Positions 51,863 through 60,128 of a stretch of 64,000 nt of DNA are shown in pieces. The DNA is from an uncultured Gemmiger sp. GTDB lineage: Bacteria > Bacillota > Clostridia > Oscillospirales > Ruminococcaceae. Where the stretch lies: assembly GCA_944386225.1 (NCBI GenBank), contig CALXAH010000010.1, positions 1 through 64,000 on the forward strand, written 5' to 3'. The position numbers and the translations under genes were made by a program. The stretch's first letter is position 1. Every line of letters begins with the position of its first letter. The notes under the pieces are model-generated. The model made no database searches, was not told where the DNA came from, and was given only the letters and a program-made list of their open reading frames with translations.

Positions 51863-53080
51863 TTATTCCACTGTCTGCAGATACTCGTCCATGGCGCGGG
51901 CCACGTCCTTGGAATGGCGTACCGCCTCCACCACGGTGCGGGCGCCGCTTACCACGTCGCCGCTGCCGAAGATCCCCGGGCGGCTGGTGCGGCCCTCCTC
52001 GTCCGCGGCCAGCAGGCCCCGGTCGGTCACGGCCAGGCCGGTGGTGGTATTCACGATCTTGTCCTTGGGGCCCTGGCTGGCGGCGATCACCACGCTGTCC
52101 GCCCGGAACAGCTTCGGCTCGCTCAGCCCGGTTACCTCGTTGTTTTCGTCAAAGGTGGCCTGCTGGTAGAGCACCCCTTCGTCGGTGATCTCCACCGGGC
52201 GGGCGCCGTAGTGCATCTCCACCCCGTCGGCCACCGCGTATTCCAGTTCCCGCACGCTGGCGGCAGCCTGGTTGCGGCGGCAGAACACATGCACCTGCCG
52301 CACCCCCTTGCGGATGGCGGTGCGGGCCACGTCCATGGCCGAGTTGCCCGCCCCGATCACCACCAGGCTGCGGCCCAGATCGTATACGTCCGGGTTTACC
52401 AGGTAGTCGATGGCAAAGTGCACATGGCCCAGGCTCTCGCCGGGGATGCCCAGCTTTTTGGGCCGCCATACGCCGGTGCCGATAAAGATGGCCTTGTAGC
52501 CGTCCCGCTGCAGGTCGTCCACCGTCAGCGCCCCGCCGATCACCGTGTTGGGCCGGATCTTGATGCCCAGCTGCACCAGCTGGGCCTGGTACCGGTCCAG
52601 CACGCTCTTGGGCAGGCGGAACTCCGGGATGCCGTACCGCAGCACGCCGCCGATCTTGTCCCGGCTTTCAAACAGGGTCACGTCGTAGCCCTTCTGGGCC
52701 AGCAGCACCGCGATGGTGATGCCCGCCGGGCCGGAGCCGATGATGGCCACCCGTTTGCCCCTGGCGGCCTGCCGCTGCAGCTGCAGCCGGTCCAGATGGG
52801 CGTCGGAAATGTAGTTTTCAATACTGGAAATGTGCACCGGCGCGCCCTTGCGGCCCAGTACACAGTGCCCCTCGCACTGCTTTTCGTGGTCGCACACCAG
52901 CGAGCAGATCACGCTCAGCGGGTTGTTTTCAAACAGCATCTGACCCGCCTCTTCGGTGCGGTGCTCCAGAAACATCCGGATCATGTCCGGGATCGGGGTA
53001 TTGATGGGGCAGCCCTTGCGGCACTGGGGAACCTTGCAGTTCAGGCAGCGCCGGGCTTCGTTTACCACATGGATGGCCAT
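51863..53080 (-). CDS. GltD-like FAD/NAD(P) oxidoreductase with Fe-S domain
   Basis: 405 residues, like the glutamate synthase small subunit and relatives (NfnB, SudA, dihydropyrimidine dehydrogenase A). N-terminal cysteine cluster (RRCLNCKVPQCRKGCPINTP and CSLVCDHEKQCEGHCV) for two [4Fe-4S] clusters, FAD site VAIIGSGPAGITIAVLLAQK, NAD(P) site VVIGAGNSAMDVARTA, and the C-terminal GIFGSGDVVSGARTVVEAVR. No glutamate synthase large subunit or partner gene is near, so the electron acceptor is unknown. Confidence 0.9.
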   Translation of the reverse strand: MAIHVVNEARRCLNCKVPQCRKGCPINTPIPDMIRMFLEHRTEEAGQMLFENNPLSVICSLVCDHEKQCEGHCVLGRKGAPVHISSIENYISDAHLDRLQLQRQAARGKRVAIIGSGPAGITIAVLLAQKGYDVTLFESRDKIGGVLRYGIPEFRLPKSVLDRYQAQLVQLGIKIRPNTVIGGALTVDDLQRDGYKAIFIGTGVWRPKKLGIPGESLGHVHFAIDYLVNPDVYDLGRSLVVIGAGNSAMDVARTAIRKGVRQVHVFCRRNQAAASVRELEYAVADGVEMHYGARPVEITDEGVLYQQATFDENNEVTGLSEPKLFRADSVVIAASQGPKDKIVNTTTGLAVTDRGLLAADEEGRTSRPGIFGSGDVVSGARTVVEAVRHSKDVARAMDEYLQTVE

Positions 53081-53106
53081 GCGTACTCCCTCCTGACTGT
53101 AAAGAT

Positions 53107-53133
53107 AAAGCGGACGGCCCGGCCGTCCGCTTT
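53107..53133 (-). terminator. terminator of the GH2 gene
   Basis: AAAGCGGACGGCC (53107-53119) pairs with its complement at 53121-53133; flanked by A-rich and T-rich bases, so it can act on both strands. Confidence 0.8.
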
Positions 53134-53138
53134 TATAG

Positions 53139-54887
53139 TTATACCAGATTCGGCTGCTTCATGCAAGAAACGGTGTTCTCCTCCAGGGCTGCCTGCAGCC
53201 GGCGGGCCAGTTCCCGCATGGGGGCTTCGTCCAGCTTGACGGTGCGGCGGTCGTAGGTCACCAGACCGTTGATCTCGTCCTCCACGTCGGACAGCTGGGT
53301 ATAGATGGCGGCGCACAGCCCCCTGGAAACCACCGGCAGCACCCGCCGCTCGTACAACTCCCGGATGGCCCGGCCGAACTCCTCCCGGGTCTTGCAGGCG
53401 CTGTAGCCGTAGGTCTTGTCCGGGTGGAACATATGCCCCTCCACCGGCAGGCAGCAGCCGCCGAATTCGCTCAGCACCAGCGGCTTTTCGCCCGCGTCCA
53501 GCTTCCAGGGGCCAAAGTAGATATGGCGGCTGTCCACATCGGTCTCGCCGCCCCGGAACCAGCCGGAGGTGCTGTCGATAAACCGGCTGCCGTCCAGCCG
53601 GCGCAGCCGCCGGAATGCCCGGGAGGATTCAAACTGGCCCCAGCCCTCGTTGAAGATGGTCCAGTACAGGATGCAGGGGTGGTTTTTCAGCTGGGCCACC
53701 GTGGCCTCCATCCCGGCCAGGAACGCCGTCCGGGCCGCCGGGTCCCGGTGCATGCCCGCGTCGCGCCGCCGGTGCTGGAACCCCACGGTGGGCAGCACCG
53801 TGTCCCGCAGATAGCGGTAATCCCCGTTGTTCACCATGTCCTGGAACACCACCATCCCCAGCCGGTCGCAGAGGGTATAGAAGATGTCCGGCTCCACCTT
53901 GATGTGCTTGCGCAGGGTATTGAAGCCCAGCGCCTGCATGGTGCGGATGTCCTGCTCATAGCAGGCGGGGCTGGCGGGGGTGAACAGCCCGTCGCTGTAA
54001 TAGCCCTGATCCAGTACGCCGTGGAAGAAATACGGCTTTCCGTTCAGGCACAGCCGGGCATAGCCGCCCACCCGGCGGATCTCCAGGGTACGCAGGGCAA
54101 AATAGCTCTCCACCCGGTCGGCCCCGGCCTCGATCACGCAGCCATACAGGTAGGGATCCTCCGGGCTCCACAGCCGGGGGGAGGGCGGCGAAACTTCCGC
54201 CCGGCCGTTTTCCAGCGGAACCGTCAGCGGCCCCTCCGGGGTATGTACCGTCACGGTGCCGGTCAGCGCCGGGTCGCCGGTGTCCAGAATGGCCCGGGTG
54301 CTGTCCGCCTGCACATCCAGCCGTTGGATATATCGGTCGGGCACGCTCTCCAGCCAGACGGTCTGCCAGATGCCGGACACCGGGGTGTACCACATGCCGC
54401 CCCGGTTCATCGTCTGCTTGCCGTAGGGCAGCACCGGGCTGCGCAGATCGTCCCGCACCCGCAGCACCAGTTCGTTTTCCGCCGCCAGCGCCCGGGTGAT
54501 GTCAAAGGTCATTTGCTCATAGCCGCCGGTGTGGCTGCCCACCGGAACCCCGTTCAGCCAGGCGTCCAGCACCTGATCCGCCGCGCCGATCTGCAGCAGC
54601 ACCCGCCCCTTTACAAAACCGTCGGGCAGGGTGAACCGCCGCCGGTAAAACAGGTGCCAGCCCTCCGGAAAATGGGTGTGCACACCGGACAGCAGGCTCT
54701 CCGGGCAGAAGGGCACAAGGATCGTCCGGTCGTAGGCGGCGGGCGGGTCGGCTTCTTCCCGGGCGGTGAACTCCCACCGGCCGTTCAGGTTGAAAAAGCT
54801 GTTCCGCCGCAGCCGGGGCCGGGGATAGTCCGGCCAGGGGGTGCCGGTCAGGGCCTCGCCCTCGGGGGTGTAAAGGTCATAAAACAT
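53139..54887 (-). CDS. glycoside hydrolase family 2 (beta-galactosidase/beta-glucuronidase type)
   Basis: 582 residues from ATG 54887, with TAGGAGGAGCCC upstream. Sugar-binding domain with FNLNGRWEFTAREE, jelly-roll and Ig-like parts, then the TIM barrel. The acid/base Glu is in LYWTIFNEGWGQFE and the nucleophile Glu in KPLVLSEFGGCC. No signal peptide, so cytoplasmic. Substrate is not predictable; a host or plant beta-glycoside is likely. The LysR gene just upstream is on the same strand, 10 bp away. Confidence 0.9.
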   Translation of the reverse strand: MFYDLYTPEGEALTGTPWPDYPRPRLRRNSFFNLNGRWEFTAREEADPPAAYDRTILVPFCPESLLSGVHTHFPEGWHLFYRRRFTLPDGFVKGRVLLQIGAADQVLDAWLNGVPVGSHTGGYEQMTFDITRALAAENELVLRVRDDLRSPVLPYGKQTMNRGGMWYTPVSGIWQTVWLESVPDRYIQRLDVQADSTRAILDTGDPALTGTVTVHTPEGPLTVPLENGRAEVSPPSPRLWSPEDPYLYGCVIEAGADRVESYFALRTLEIRRVGGYARLCLNGKPYFFHGVLDQGYYSDGLFTPASPACYEQDIRTMQALGFNTLRKHIKVEPDIFYTLCDRLGMVVFQDMVNNGDYRYLRDTVLPTVGFQHRRRDAGMHRDPAARTAFLAGMEATVAQLKNHPCILYWTIFNEGWGQFESSRAFRRLRRLDGSRFIDSTSGWFRGGETDVDSRHIYFGPWKLDAGEKPLVLSEFGGCCLPVEGHMFHPDKTYGYSACKTREEFGRAIRELYERRVLPVVSRGLCAAIYTQLSDVEDEINGLVTYDRRTVKLDEAPMRELARRLQAALEENTVSCMKQPNLV

Positions 54888-54897
54888 AGGGCTCCTC

Positions 54898-55815
54898 CTA
54901 TTCCGATTGGGGATAGCAGCGGTGCAGATACCGCCAGAACAGCCCGGCTGCCCGGGAGTGCTCCGCCTGGTGCAGCCGCACAAAACACAGATAGCTGCGC
55001 CAGTCCGACAGCAGGGGAACCACCGCCAGGCCGGGGGTGCGCTGGCGCCGTACCGCCTGTTCCATCAGGATCGAGATGCCCATGCCCTTGGCCACCAGAT
55101 CCAGAATGTTGTCGATGTGGTCGCCGGTGAACAGCACCCGGGGCTCAAATCCGGCCCGGGCGCAGAGCTGCCGCACCACCCCGAACAGCCGGGTTTTCTC
55201 GTTCAGCTGCAGAAAGGCTTCCTCCCGCAGTTCCGCCGGGTCGATCTGCGGCCGGCCGCTCAGCGGGTGGCCCGCCGGCAGCACCACCGCAAACCGGTCC
55301 TCCATCACCGTGAGCAGGTCAAACCGGTTCGGATCGGCCCGGTTCAGCCGCATATAGGCCACGTCGCACCGGCCGCTTTCCAGCTCCTGCAACAGGTCGA
55401 TGCTTTCGCTCTCCGACACCTGCAGCTGGATAAGCGGGTGTTCCCGGTGAAAGCCTGCGATCACGTCGGTCACCCCGTGCATCCCCATCACCGGGATGGC
55501 GCACAGCCGCAGCGGCGTCTGTTCCCCGTTGTAGGGGGCCATGGCCCGGCACAGCTGTTCCTGCGCCGCCACCACCGCCTGGGCCCGGGGCAGCAGTGCC
55601 TGGCCCGCCGCCGTCAGGTTGGCCCGGCGGGCCGTGCGTTCAAACAGCTGCACCCGCAGCTCCTTTTCCAGTGCCAGAATCTGCTTGGATACGTTGCTCT
55701 GGGTGGTGAACATCAGCTCCGCCGCTTCGGTGTAATTGCCGGTGGCCGCCACCTGCAGAAAGTATTCCAGCCGTTTGGTTTCCGTGCCGTCCGCCTCCTT
55801 TTTTGTGTATTCCAT
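54898..55815 (-). CDS. LysR family regulator (start codon uncertain)
   Basis: About 295-305 residues. The DNA-binding domain begins TKRLEYFLQVAATGNYTEAA with MFTTQSNVSKQILALEKELR as the recognition region; the rest is the usual periplasmic-binding-like effector domain. Three starts compete: GTG near 55833, ATG 55815, and ACG 55785. The promoter's predicted start site (about 55817) excludes GTG and makes ATG 55815 leaderless, whereas a perfect AAGGAGG sits 7 bp before ACG 55785, which would give the family length. The ATG is given. It is divergent from the UbiX operon, which it probably controls; it may also drive the GH2 gene. Confidence 0.85.
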   Translation of the reverse strand: MEYTKKEADGTETKRLEYFLQVAATGNYTEAAELMFTTQSNVSKQILALEKELRVQLFERTARRANLTAAGQALLPRAQAVVAAQEQLCRAMAPYNGEQTPLRLCAIPVMGMHGVTDVIAGFHREHPLIQLQVSESESIDLLQELESGRCDVAYMRLNRADPNRFDLLTVMEDRFAVVLPAGHPLSGRPQIDPAELREEAFLQLNEKTRLFGVVRQLCARAGFEPRVLFTGDHIDNILDLVAKGMGISILMEQAVRRQRTPGLAVVPLLSDWRSYLCFVRLHQAEHSRAAGLFWRYLHRCYPQSE

Positions 55816-55823
55816 TTTGGAAT

Positions 55824-55852
55824 AGTATACCACGAAAGTTGAATTGCTCCAA
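55824..55852 (-). promoter_or_regulatory. promoter of lysR
   Basis: Minus strand TTGGAG, 17-bp spacer, TATACT. Its -35 shares bases 55847-55849 with the -35 of the divergent ubiX promoter. Confidence 0.75.
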
Positions 55853-55872
55853 GCCCCGGCCGGGACTACAAT
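55844..55872 (+). promoter_or_regulatory. promoter of the ubiX-ubiD operon
   Basis: TTGCTC, 17-bp spacer, TACAAT. Overlaps the lysR promoter, so a single bound regulator can act on both. Confidence 0.78.
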
Positions 55873-55908
55873 ACAAATGCTGACAAAATTCTATCAGGAG
55901 GTGCGCCC

Positions 55909-56484
55909 ATGAAACAGCGAATTGTGGTGGGGGTCAGCGGGGCCTCCGGCATGCCGCTGGCGGTGGAGGTGCTGAGCCAGCTGCGCCGGCAGCCGGATGT
56001 GGAGACCCATCTGGTGCTGTCCCGGGCGGCGGAGATCACCCTGCGGGAGGAGAGCAGCCTTACGGCGCAGCAGCTGCGCGAGCTGGCGGACGTCTGCTAC
56101 GACAACGGGGATATCGGCGCGGCGCCGGCCAGCGGCAGTTTCCGCACGGCGGGGATGATCGTGGTGCCCTGCAGCATGAAAACCGTGGCGGGCATCGCCA
56201 CCGGATACAGCGACAGCCTGCTGCTGCGGGCCGCCGACGTAACCCTGAAGGAACGCCGCAAGCTGGTGCTGGCGGTGCGGGAGTGCCCCTTCTCCACCAT
56301 CCACCTGCGCAACATGCAGGAACTGAGCAGTATGGGGGCGGTGATCCTGCCCATGGTGCTCAGCTTTTACAACCGCCCGGACGGTCTGGAGGACTGTGTG
56401 CGCCATCTGGCCGGCAAGATCCTGGATCAGTTCGGGATCGAGGGCGAGCGGTTCGCCCGCTGGGAAGGGAGGCGGCAGACGTGA
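55909..56484 (+). CDS. ubiX: UbiX family flavin prenyltransferase
   Basis: 191 residues. Makes prenylated FMN, the cofactor of UbiD decarboxylases, from FMN and a prenyl phosphate. Family motifs: VVGVSGASGMPLAVEVL (flavin site), MIVVPCSMKTVAGIATGYSD, and LVLAVRECPFSTIHLRNM. Ribosome-binding site AGGAGG. Its stop overlaps the next GTG start. Confidence 0.93.
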   Translation: MKQRIVVGVSGASGMPLAVEVLSQLRRQPDVETHLVLSRAAEITLREESSLTAQQLRELADVCYDNGDIGAAPASGSFRTAGMIVVPCSMKTVAGIATGYSDSLLLRAADVTLKERRKLVLAVRECPFSTIHLRNMQELSSMGAVILPMVLSFYNRPDGLEDCVRHLAGKILDQFGIEGERFARWEGRRQT

Positions 56485-56858
56485 TCCGGATTCGCCGAAG
56501 TCTGTTCGGGCGGCCGGTCACGGCCCGCATCACCCTGCTGACCCGGGACCTGCATGTGCTGCTCACCGGCGGCAGCCTGCCCCATATCGGGGCGGTGTCG
56601 GTATACAGCGGCGGAATGCCCGAGGGGGCGATCCAGCCCGACGGCCACCGGGAACAACTGCTTACCGACCGGTGGGCGGAGGCCCTGTCCCGGCAGTTTG
56701 ACTGCCGGGTGGCGGTGGTGGGAGGCGTGCATTACGACGCGCTGCGCCCGGATCAGATCGGGATGGTGGTAACCGCCGCCGATGAAATGCTGAACGAGGC
56801 GATCCGGGTGATCGCCGCTATGAAAAAGGAGGAAGTAGAAAATGAACAGGGTAAATGA
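56481..56858 (+). CDS. LpdD-like small protein of aromatic decarboxylase operon
   Basis: 125 residues from GTG 56481. Opens VIRIRRSLFGRPVTARITLL and contains GGSLPHIGAVSVYSGG and VVVGGVHYDALRPDQI. It matches the small third component (LpdD / prenylated-flavin chaperone-like) that accompanies UbiX and UbiD in gallate and hydroxybenzoate decarboxylase operons. It is overlapped by four bases with ubiX and 17 with ubiD. Role in cofactor transfer is the family proposal. Confidence 0.82.
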   Translation: MIRIRRSLFGRPVTARITLLTRDLHVLLTGGSLPHIGAVSVYSGGMPEGAIQPDGHREQLLTDRWAEALSRQFDCRVAVVGGVHYDALRPDQIGMVVTAADEMLNEAIRVIAAMKKEEVENEQGK

Positions 56859-58314
56859 CCTGCGTTCGGCGCTGGCGCTGCTGGAAAGCCTGCCCGGCCA
56901 GCTGGTGCAGACCGATGTGGAAGTAGATCCGATGGCGGAACTGTCCGGTGTATACCGGCATGTGGGCGCGGGCGGCACGGTGCAGCGTCCCACCCGGGAA
57001 GGCCCGGCCATGGTATTCAACAAGGTCAAGGGGCATCCCGATGCCCGTGTGGCCATCGGCCTGCTGGCCAGCCGCACCCGTGTGGGTCATCTGCTGGGCT
57101 GCGACCCCAAGCGTCTGGGCTTTCTGCTCAAGGAGTCTGTGGCCAATCCGGTGCCCCCGGTGACCATTCCCGGCGAGCAGGCCAAGTGCCGCGAGGTGGT
57201 GCATCTGGCCACCGATCCGGATTTCGATGTGCGCAAGCTGGTGCCCGCCCCCACCAATACCCCCGAGGACGCGGGCCCCTACATCACCCTGGGCATGTGC
57301 TATGCCTCCAACCCGGAAACCGGTGAGTCGGACGTGACCATCCACCGGATGTGCCTGCAGGCCAAGGACGAGATCTCCATCTTCCTGCAGCCGGGCGCGC
57401 GGCATATCGGCTATTTCCGTGAGCTGGCGGAGGCCAAGGGCCAGCCGCTGCCCATCTCGATCAGCATTGGTGTGGATCCGGCCATCGAGATCGCGGCCTG
57501 CTTTGAGCCCCCCACGACCCCGCTGGGCTACGACGAGCTGCAGGCCGCCGGCGCCATCCGCAACCAGCCGGTAGAGCTGGTGCAGTGCCTGACCATCAAC
57601 GAAAAGGCCATCGCCAACGCGGAATACGTGATCGAGGGCGAGATTCTGCCCGGCGTGCGTGTGCGGGAGGATCAGAACTCCAACACCGGCAAGGCCATGC
57701 CGGAGTTCCCCGGCTACTGCGGCCCGGCCAATCCGGAACTGCCCATCATCAAGGTCAAGGCGGTCACCCATCGACGCAACCCCATCCTGCAGACCTGCAT
57801 CGGGCCCAGCGAGGAGCATGTGTCCATGGCGGGCATCCCCACCGAGGCCAGCATCCTGGCCATGGTGGAAAAGGCCATGCCCGGCAAGCTGCAGAACGTG
57901 TACTGCGCTTCCAGCGGCGGCGGCAAGTATATTGCGGTGCTGCAGTTCAAGAAATCGGTTCCCTCGGATGAGGGGCGTCAGCGCCAGGCTGCTCTGCTGG
58001 CCTTCAGCGCCTTTGCGGAACTCAAGCATGTGTTCCTGGTGGACGAGGACGTGGACTGCTTCGACATGAAGGATGTATTGTGGGCCATGACCACCCGTTT
58101 CCAGGCGGACAAGGATCTGATCTGCATTCCGGGCGTTCAGTGCCACCCGCTGGATCCTTCCAACCAGCCGGAGTACGCCGCCGGTATCCGGGCCCGGGGC
58201 GTGGCCTGCAAGGCCATCTTCGACTGCACCGTGCCCTTTGACCAGAAGCGCCGGTTTGAGCGGGCCAAGTTTATGGACGTGGATCCCGCCCGCTGGGTAC
58301 CGGAACTGTTTTGA
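56842..58314 (+). CDS. UbiD family prenyl-FMN-dependent decarboxylase
   Basis: 490 residues. Reversible decarboxylation of an unsaturated or aromatic acid; closest in context to the gallate/protocatechuate/hydroxybenzoate decarboxylases because of the LpdD-like gene. Seen: MAMVFNKVKGHPDARVAIG-like region (here AMVFNKVKGHPDARVAIG), VLQFKKSVPSDEGRQ, LKHVFLVDEDVDCFDMKDVL (a conserved metal/cofactor region) and ILPGVRVREDQNSNTGKAM. AAGGAGGAAG precedes the ATG. Exact substrate unknown. Confidence 0.9.
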   Translation: MNRVNDLRSALALLESLPGQLVQTDVEVDPMAELSGVYRHVGAGGTVQRPTREGPAMVFNKVKGHPDARVAIGLLASRTRVGHLLGCDPKRLGFLLKESVANPVPPVTIPGEQAKCREVVHLATDPDFDVRKLVPAPTNTPEDAGPYITLGMCYASNPETGESDVTIHRMCLQAKDEISIFLQPGARHIGYFRELAEAKGQPLPISISIGVDPAIEIAACFEPPTTPLGYDELQAAGAIRNQPVELVQCLTINEKAIANAEYVIEGEILPGVRVREDQNSNTGKAMPEFPGYCGPANPELPIIKVKAVTHRRNPILQTCIGPSEEHVSMAGIPTEASILAMVEKAMPGKLQNVYCASSGGGKYIAVLQFKKSVPSDEGRQRQAALLAFSAFAELKHVFLVDEDVDCFDMKDVLWAMTTRFQADKDLICIPGVQCHPLDPSNQPEYAAGIRARGVACKAIFDCTVPFDQKRRFERAKFMDVDPARWVPELF

Positions 58315-58342
58315 AAATACGGAAAGTGAGTGAGGAGATCGT

Positions 58343-59074
58343 ATGCCGATCGGAGTGATCATCGATGCCGCCTCGGTAGCCCTGGGCGGTATTCTGGGCG
58401 CGCTGGCGGGCCATAAACTGCCGGAAAACCTGAAGGTTCAGCTGAACATCGTGCTGGGTCTGTGCTCTGTGGGCATGGGCATCAGCGCCGTGGGGCTGAT
58501 GAAAAATATGCCCGCCGTAATCTTTGCCATCGTGCTGGGTTCCGGCATCGGCCTGGCCGTGGGTCTGGGCGGCTGGATCAACAGGGGCGCCGAGGCCATG
58601 CAGCGGCCGGTTGCCCGGCTGCTGCACAGCCAGAACAGCAGCATGAGCCAGGAGGAGTTCACCGCTACCCTGGTTACCGTTATCGTGCTGTTCTGCGCCA
58701 GCGGCACCGGTATCTACGGTTCGCTGGACGCGGGCATGACCGGTGACAGCACCATCCTGATTTCCAAGTCCATCCTGGATCTGTTCACCGCGGCGGTGTT
58801 CGCCTGCAACCTGGGCTATGTGGTTTCGCTGGTGGCGCTGCCCCGGCTGGTGATCTTCCTGGCTCTGTTCTTCGGGGCCAAGGGCATCCTGCCCATGATC
58901 ACCCCCGATATGATCGCCGATTTCAAGGCCTGCGGTGGTTTCCTGATGGTGGCCACCGGCCTGCGGATGACCAAGATCAAAGCCTTCCCCATTGCGGACA
59001 TGATCCCGGCCATGGTGCTGGCCATGCCGTTCAGCTGGCTGTGGAGCAGCTGCATCGTACCCCTGCTGGGCTGA
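58343..59074 (+). CDS. DUF554 membrane protein
   Basis: 243 residues, about seven hydrophobic segments. GVIIDAASVALGGILGALAG and GSGIGLAVGLGGWINRGAEA match DUF554. Function is not established; here its place as last gene of the decarboxylase operon suggests transport of the substrate or product, but DUF554 also occurs elsewhere. Terminator follows. Confidence 0.87.
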   Translation: MPIGVIIDAASVALGGILGALAGHKLPENLKVQLNIVLGLCSVGMGISAVGLMKNMPAVIFAIVLGSGIGLAVGLGGWINRGAEAMQRPVARLLHSQNSSMSQEEFTATLVTVIVLFCASGTGIYGSLDAGMTGDSTILISKSILDLFTAAVFACNLGYVVSLVALPRLVIFLALFFGAKGILPMITPDMIADFKACGGFLMVATGLRMTKIKAFPIADMIPAMVLAMPFSWLWSSCIVPLLG

Positions 59075-59103
59075 TGCGACATCCCCGTACACCGTAACCA
59101 TAC

Positions 59104-59143
59104 AGCAAAGCACCCCGGAACAACGGTTCCGGGGTGCTTTGCT
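59104..59143. terminator. terminator between DUF554 and MBL-fold genes
   Basis: AGCAAAGCACCCCGGAAC pairs with GTTCCGGGGTGCTTTGCT around AAC. Bidirectional between convergent genes. Confidence 0.9.
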
Positions 59144-59949
59144 TATTGCAGGGAGATGGTTTCCAGATCGTAGGGAACCTGCAGATCACCGGTATAATAC
59201 CGGCTTCCTTCCGCCATGTACAGTTCCTTACGCCGGTCGTAGTGCTTGTCCTCGGTGTGCCAGAGCACCAGATGGGGCACCCCCAGGCTTTGGGCCAGCT
59301 CGCAGGCGTCCTTGACGGTGCTGTGATGCTTTTCGTAGGGCTTGAACCGGTCCCGGTCGCCGTACAGGCAGAACGCCTCGCTCAGCAGCCAGTCGCTGCC
59401 AGTCACGTAGGGCTCGCACAGCGGATTGTAAGGCTCGTCCCCCAGGCAGGTGAGCTTCTTGCCGGGCCACCGGGCGGTGAAGCCGTATTGGGGCGCCTTG
59501 GTGGAGTGAATGTCGAAAAAGGTAAAGGCGCTGCCCAGCAGGCTGGCGGTTTCCCCGTCGGCCACCGGATGCAGGGCGATGCGATCGCCCTGCAGATCGC
59601 TGAACTTTTTCTGCAGGGTCAGCCGGCAGAGGGTGCGGATGGTTTCGATCAGCCCGGCGTGGCACCACAGGTGCAGGGTGCCCTCGTATCCACCATTCAG
59701 CATCAGGGTGCCGATCTTGCGCACGATCCACACCACACCCAGCAGGTGGTCGCAGTGTTCATGGGTCACGATCAGGTGCCGGATGGCCGCCGGGTCGATG
59801 CCCGCCTTTTCCAGCTGCACCAGAATGCCGTTGCCGCCGCCCGCGTCCACCAGAATGTATTGCGCGCCGCACTGCAGCGCAAAGCAGGTGTTGTAACAGT
59901 GGGTCGCCAGCGCATTGCCGGTGCCCAGAACGATCAGCTTTTCCATCAT
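59143..59949 (-). CDS. MBL-fold metal-dependent hydrolase (RNase Z-like)
   Basis: 268 residues from ATG 59949 (a second ATG follows at once). KLIVLGTGNALATHCYNTCF at the start and the metal motif LIVTHEHCDHLLGVVW (HEHCDH form) place it in the metallo-beta-lactamase superfamily, close to RNase Z/ElaC-type or phosphodiesterase members. The usual later ligands (for example HSTKAP and LVLWHTEDKH) are present. AAAGGGAT precedes the start. Substrate unknown. Confidence 0.88.
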   Translation of the reverse strand: MMEKLIVLGTGNALATHCYNTCFALQCGAQYILVDAGGGNGILVQLEKAGIDPAAIRHLIVTHEHCDHLLGVVWIVRKIGTLMLNGGYEGTLHLWCHAGLIETIRTLCRLTLQKKFSDLQGDRIALHPVADGETASLLGSAFTFFDIHSTKAPQYGFTARWPGKKLTCLGDEPYNPLCEPYVTGSDWLLSEAFCLYGDRDRFKPYEKHHSTVKDACELAQSLGVPHLVLWHTEDKHYDRRKELYMAEGSRYYTGDLQVPYDLETISLQ

Positions 59950-60003
59950 TCGATCCCTTTCCTTCCGCCTTGTATGCCGCGGCTTGCAATGCCCGGCAAC
60001 AAC

Positions 60004-60033
60004 AGTATAGGCCCGGAGAACGGCTGGTGTCAA
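60004..60033 (-). promoter_or_regulatory. promoter of the MBL-fold gene
   Basis: Minus strand TTGACA, 18-bp spacer, TATACT. Confidence 0.8.
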
Positions 60034-60051
60034 TCAACAGGGGCAGCTGGT

Positions 60052-60080
60052 TTGTACTTTGCGGCAAATTGCCGTATACT
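60052..60080 (+). promoter_or_regulatory. promoter of the SGNH gene with palindromic spacer
   Basis: TTGTAC, 17-bp spacer, TATACT. The spacer contains CGGCAA-A-TTGCCG (60062-60074), a perfect 13-bp palindrome, a likely operator. Confidence 0.7.
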
Positions 60081-60128
60081 GATGAAAAGCTCTTTTGCAA
60101 GGGCTGCAGATCCGGAAGGAGGATACCG

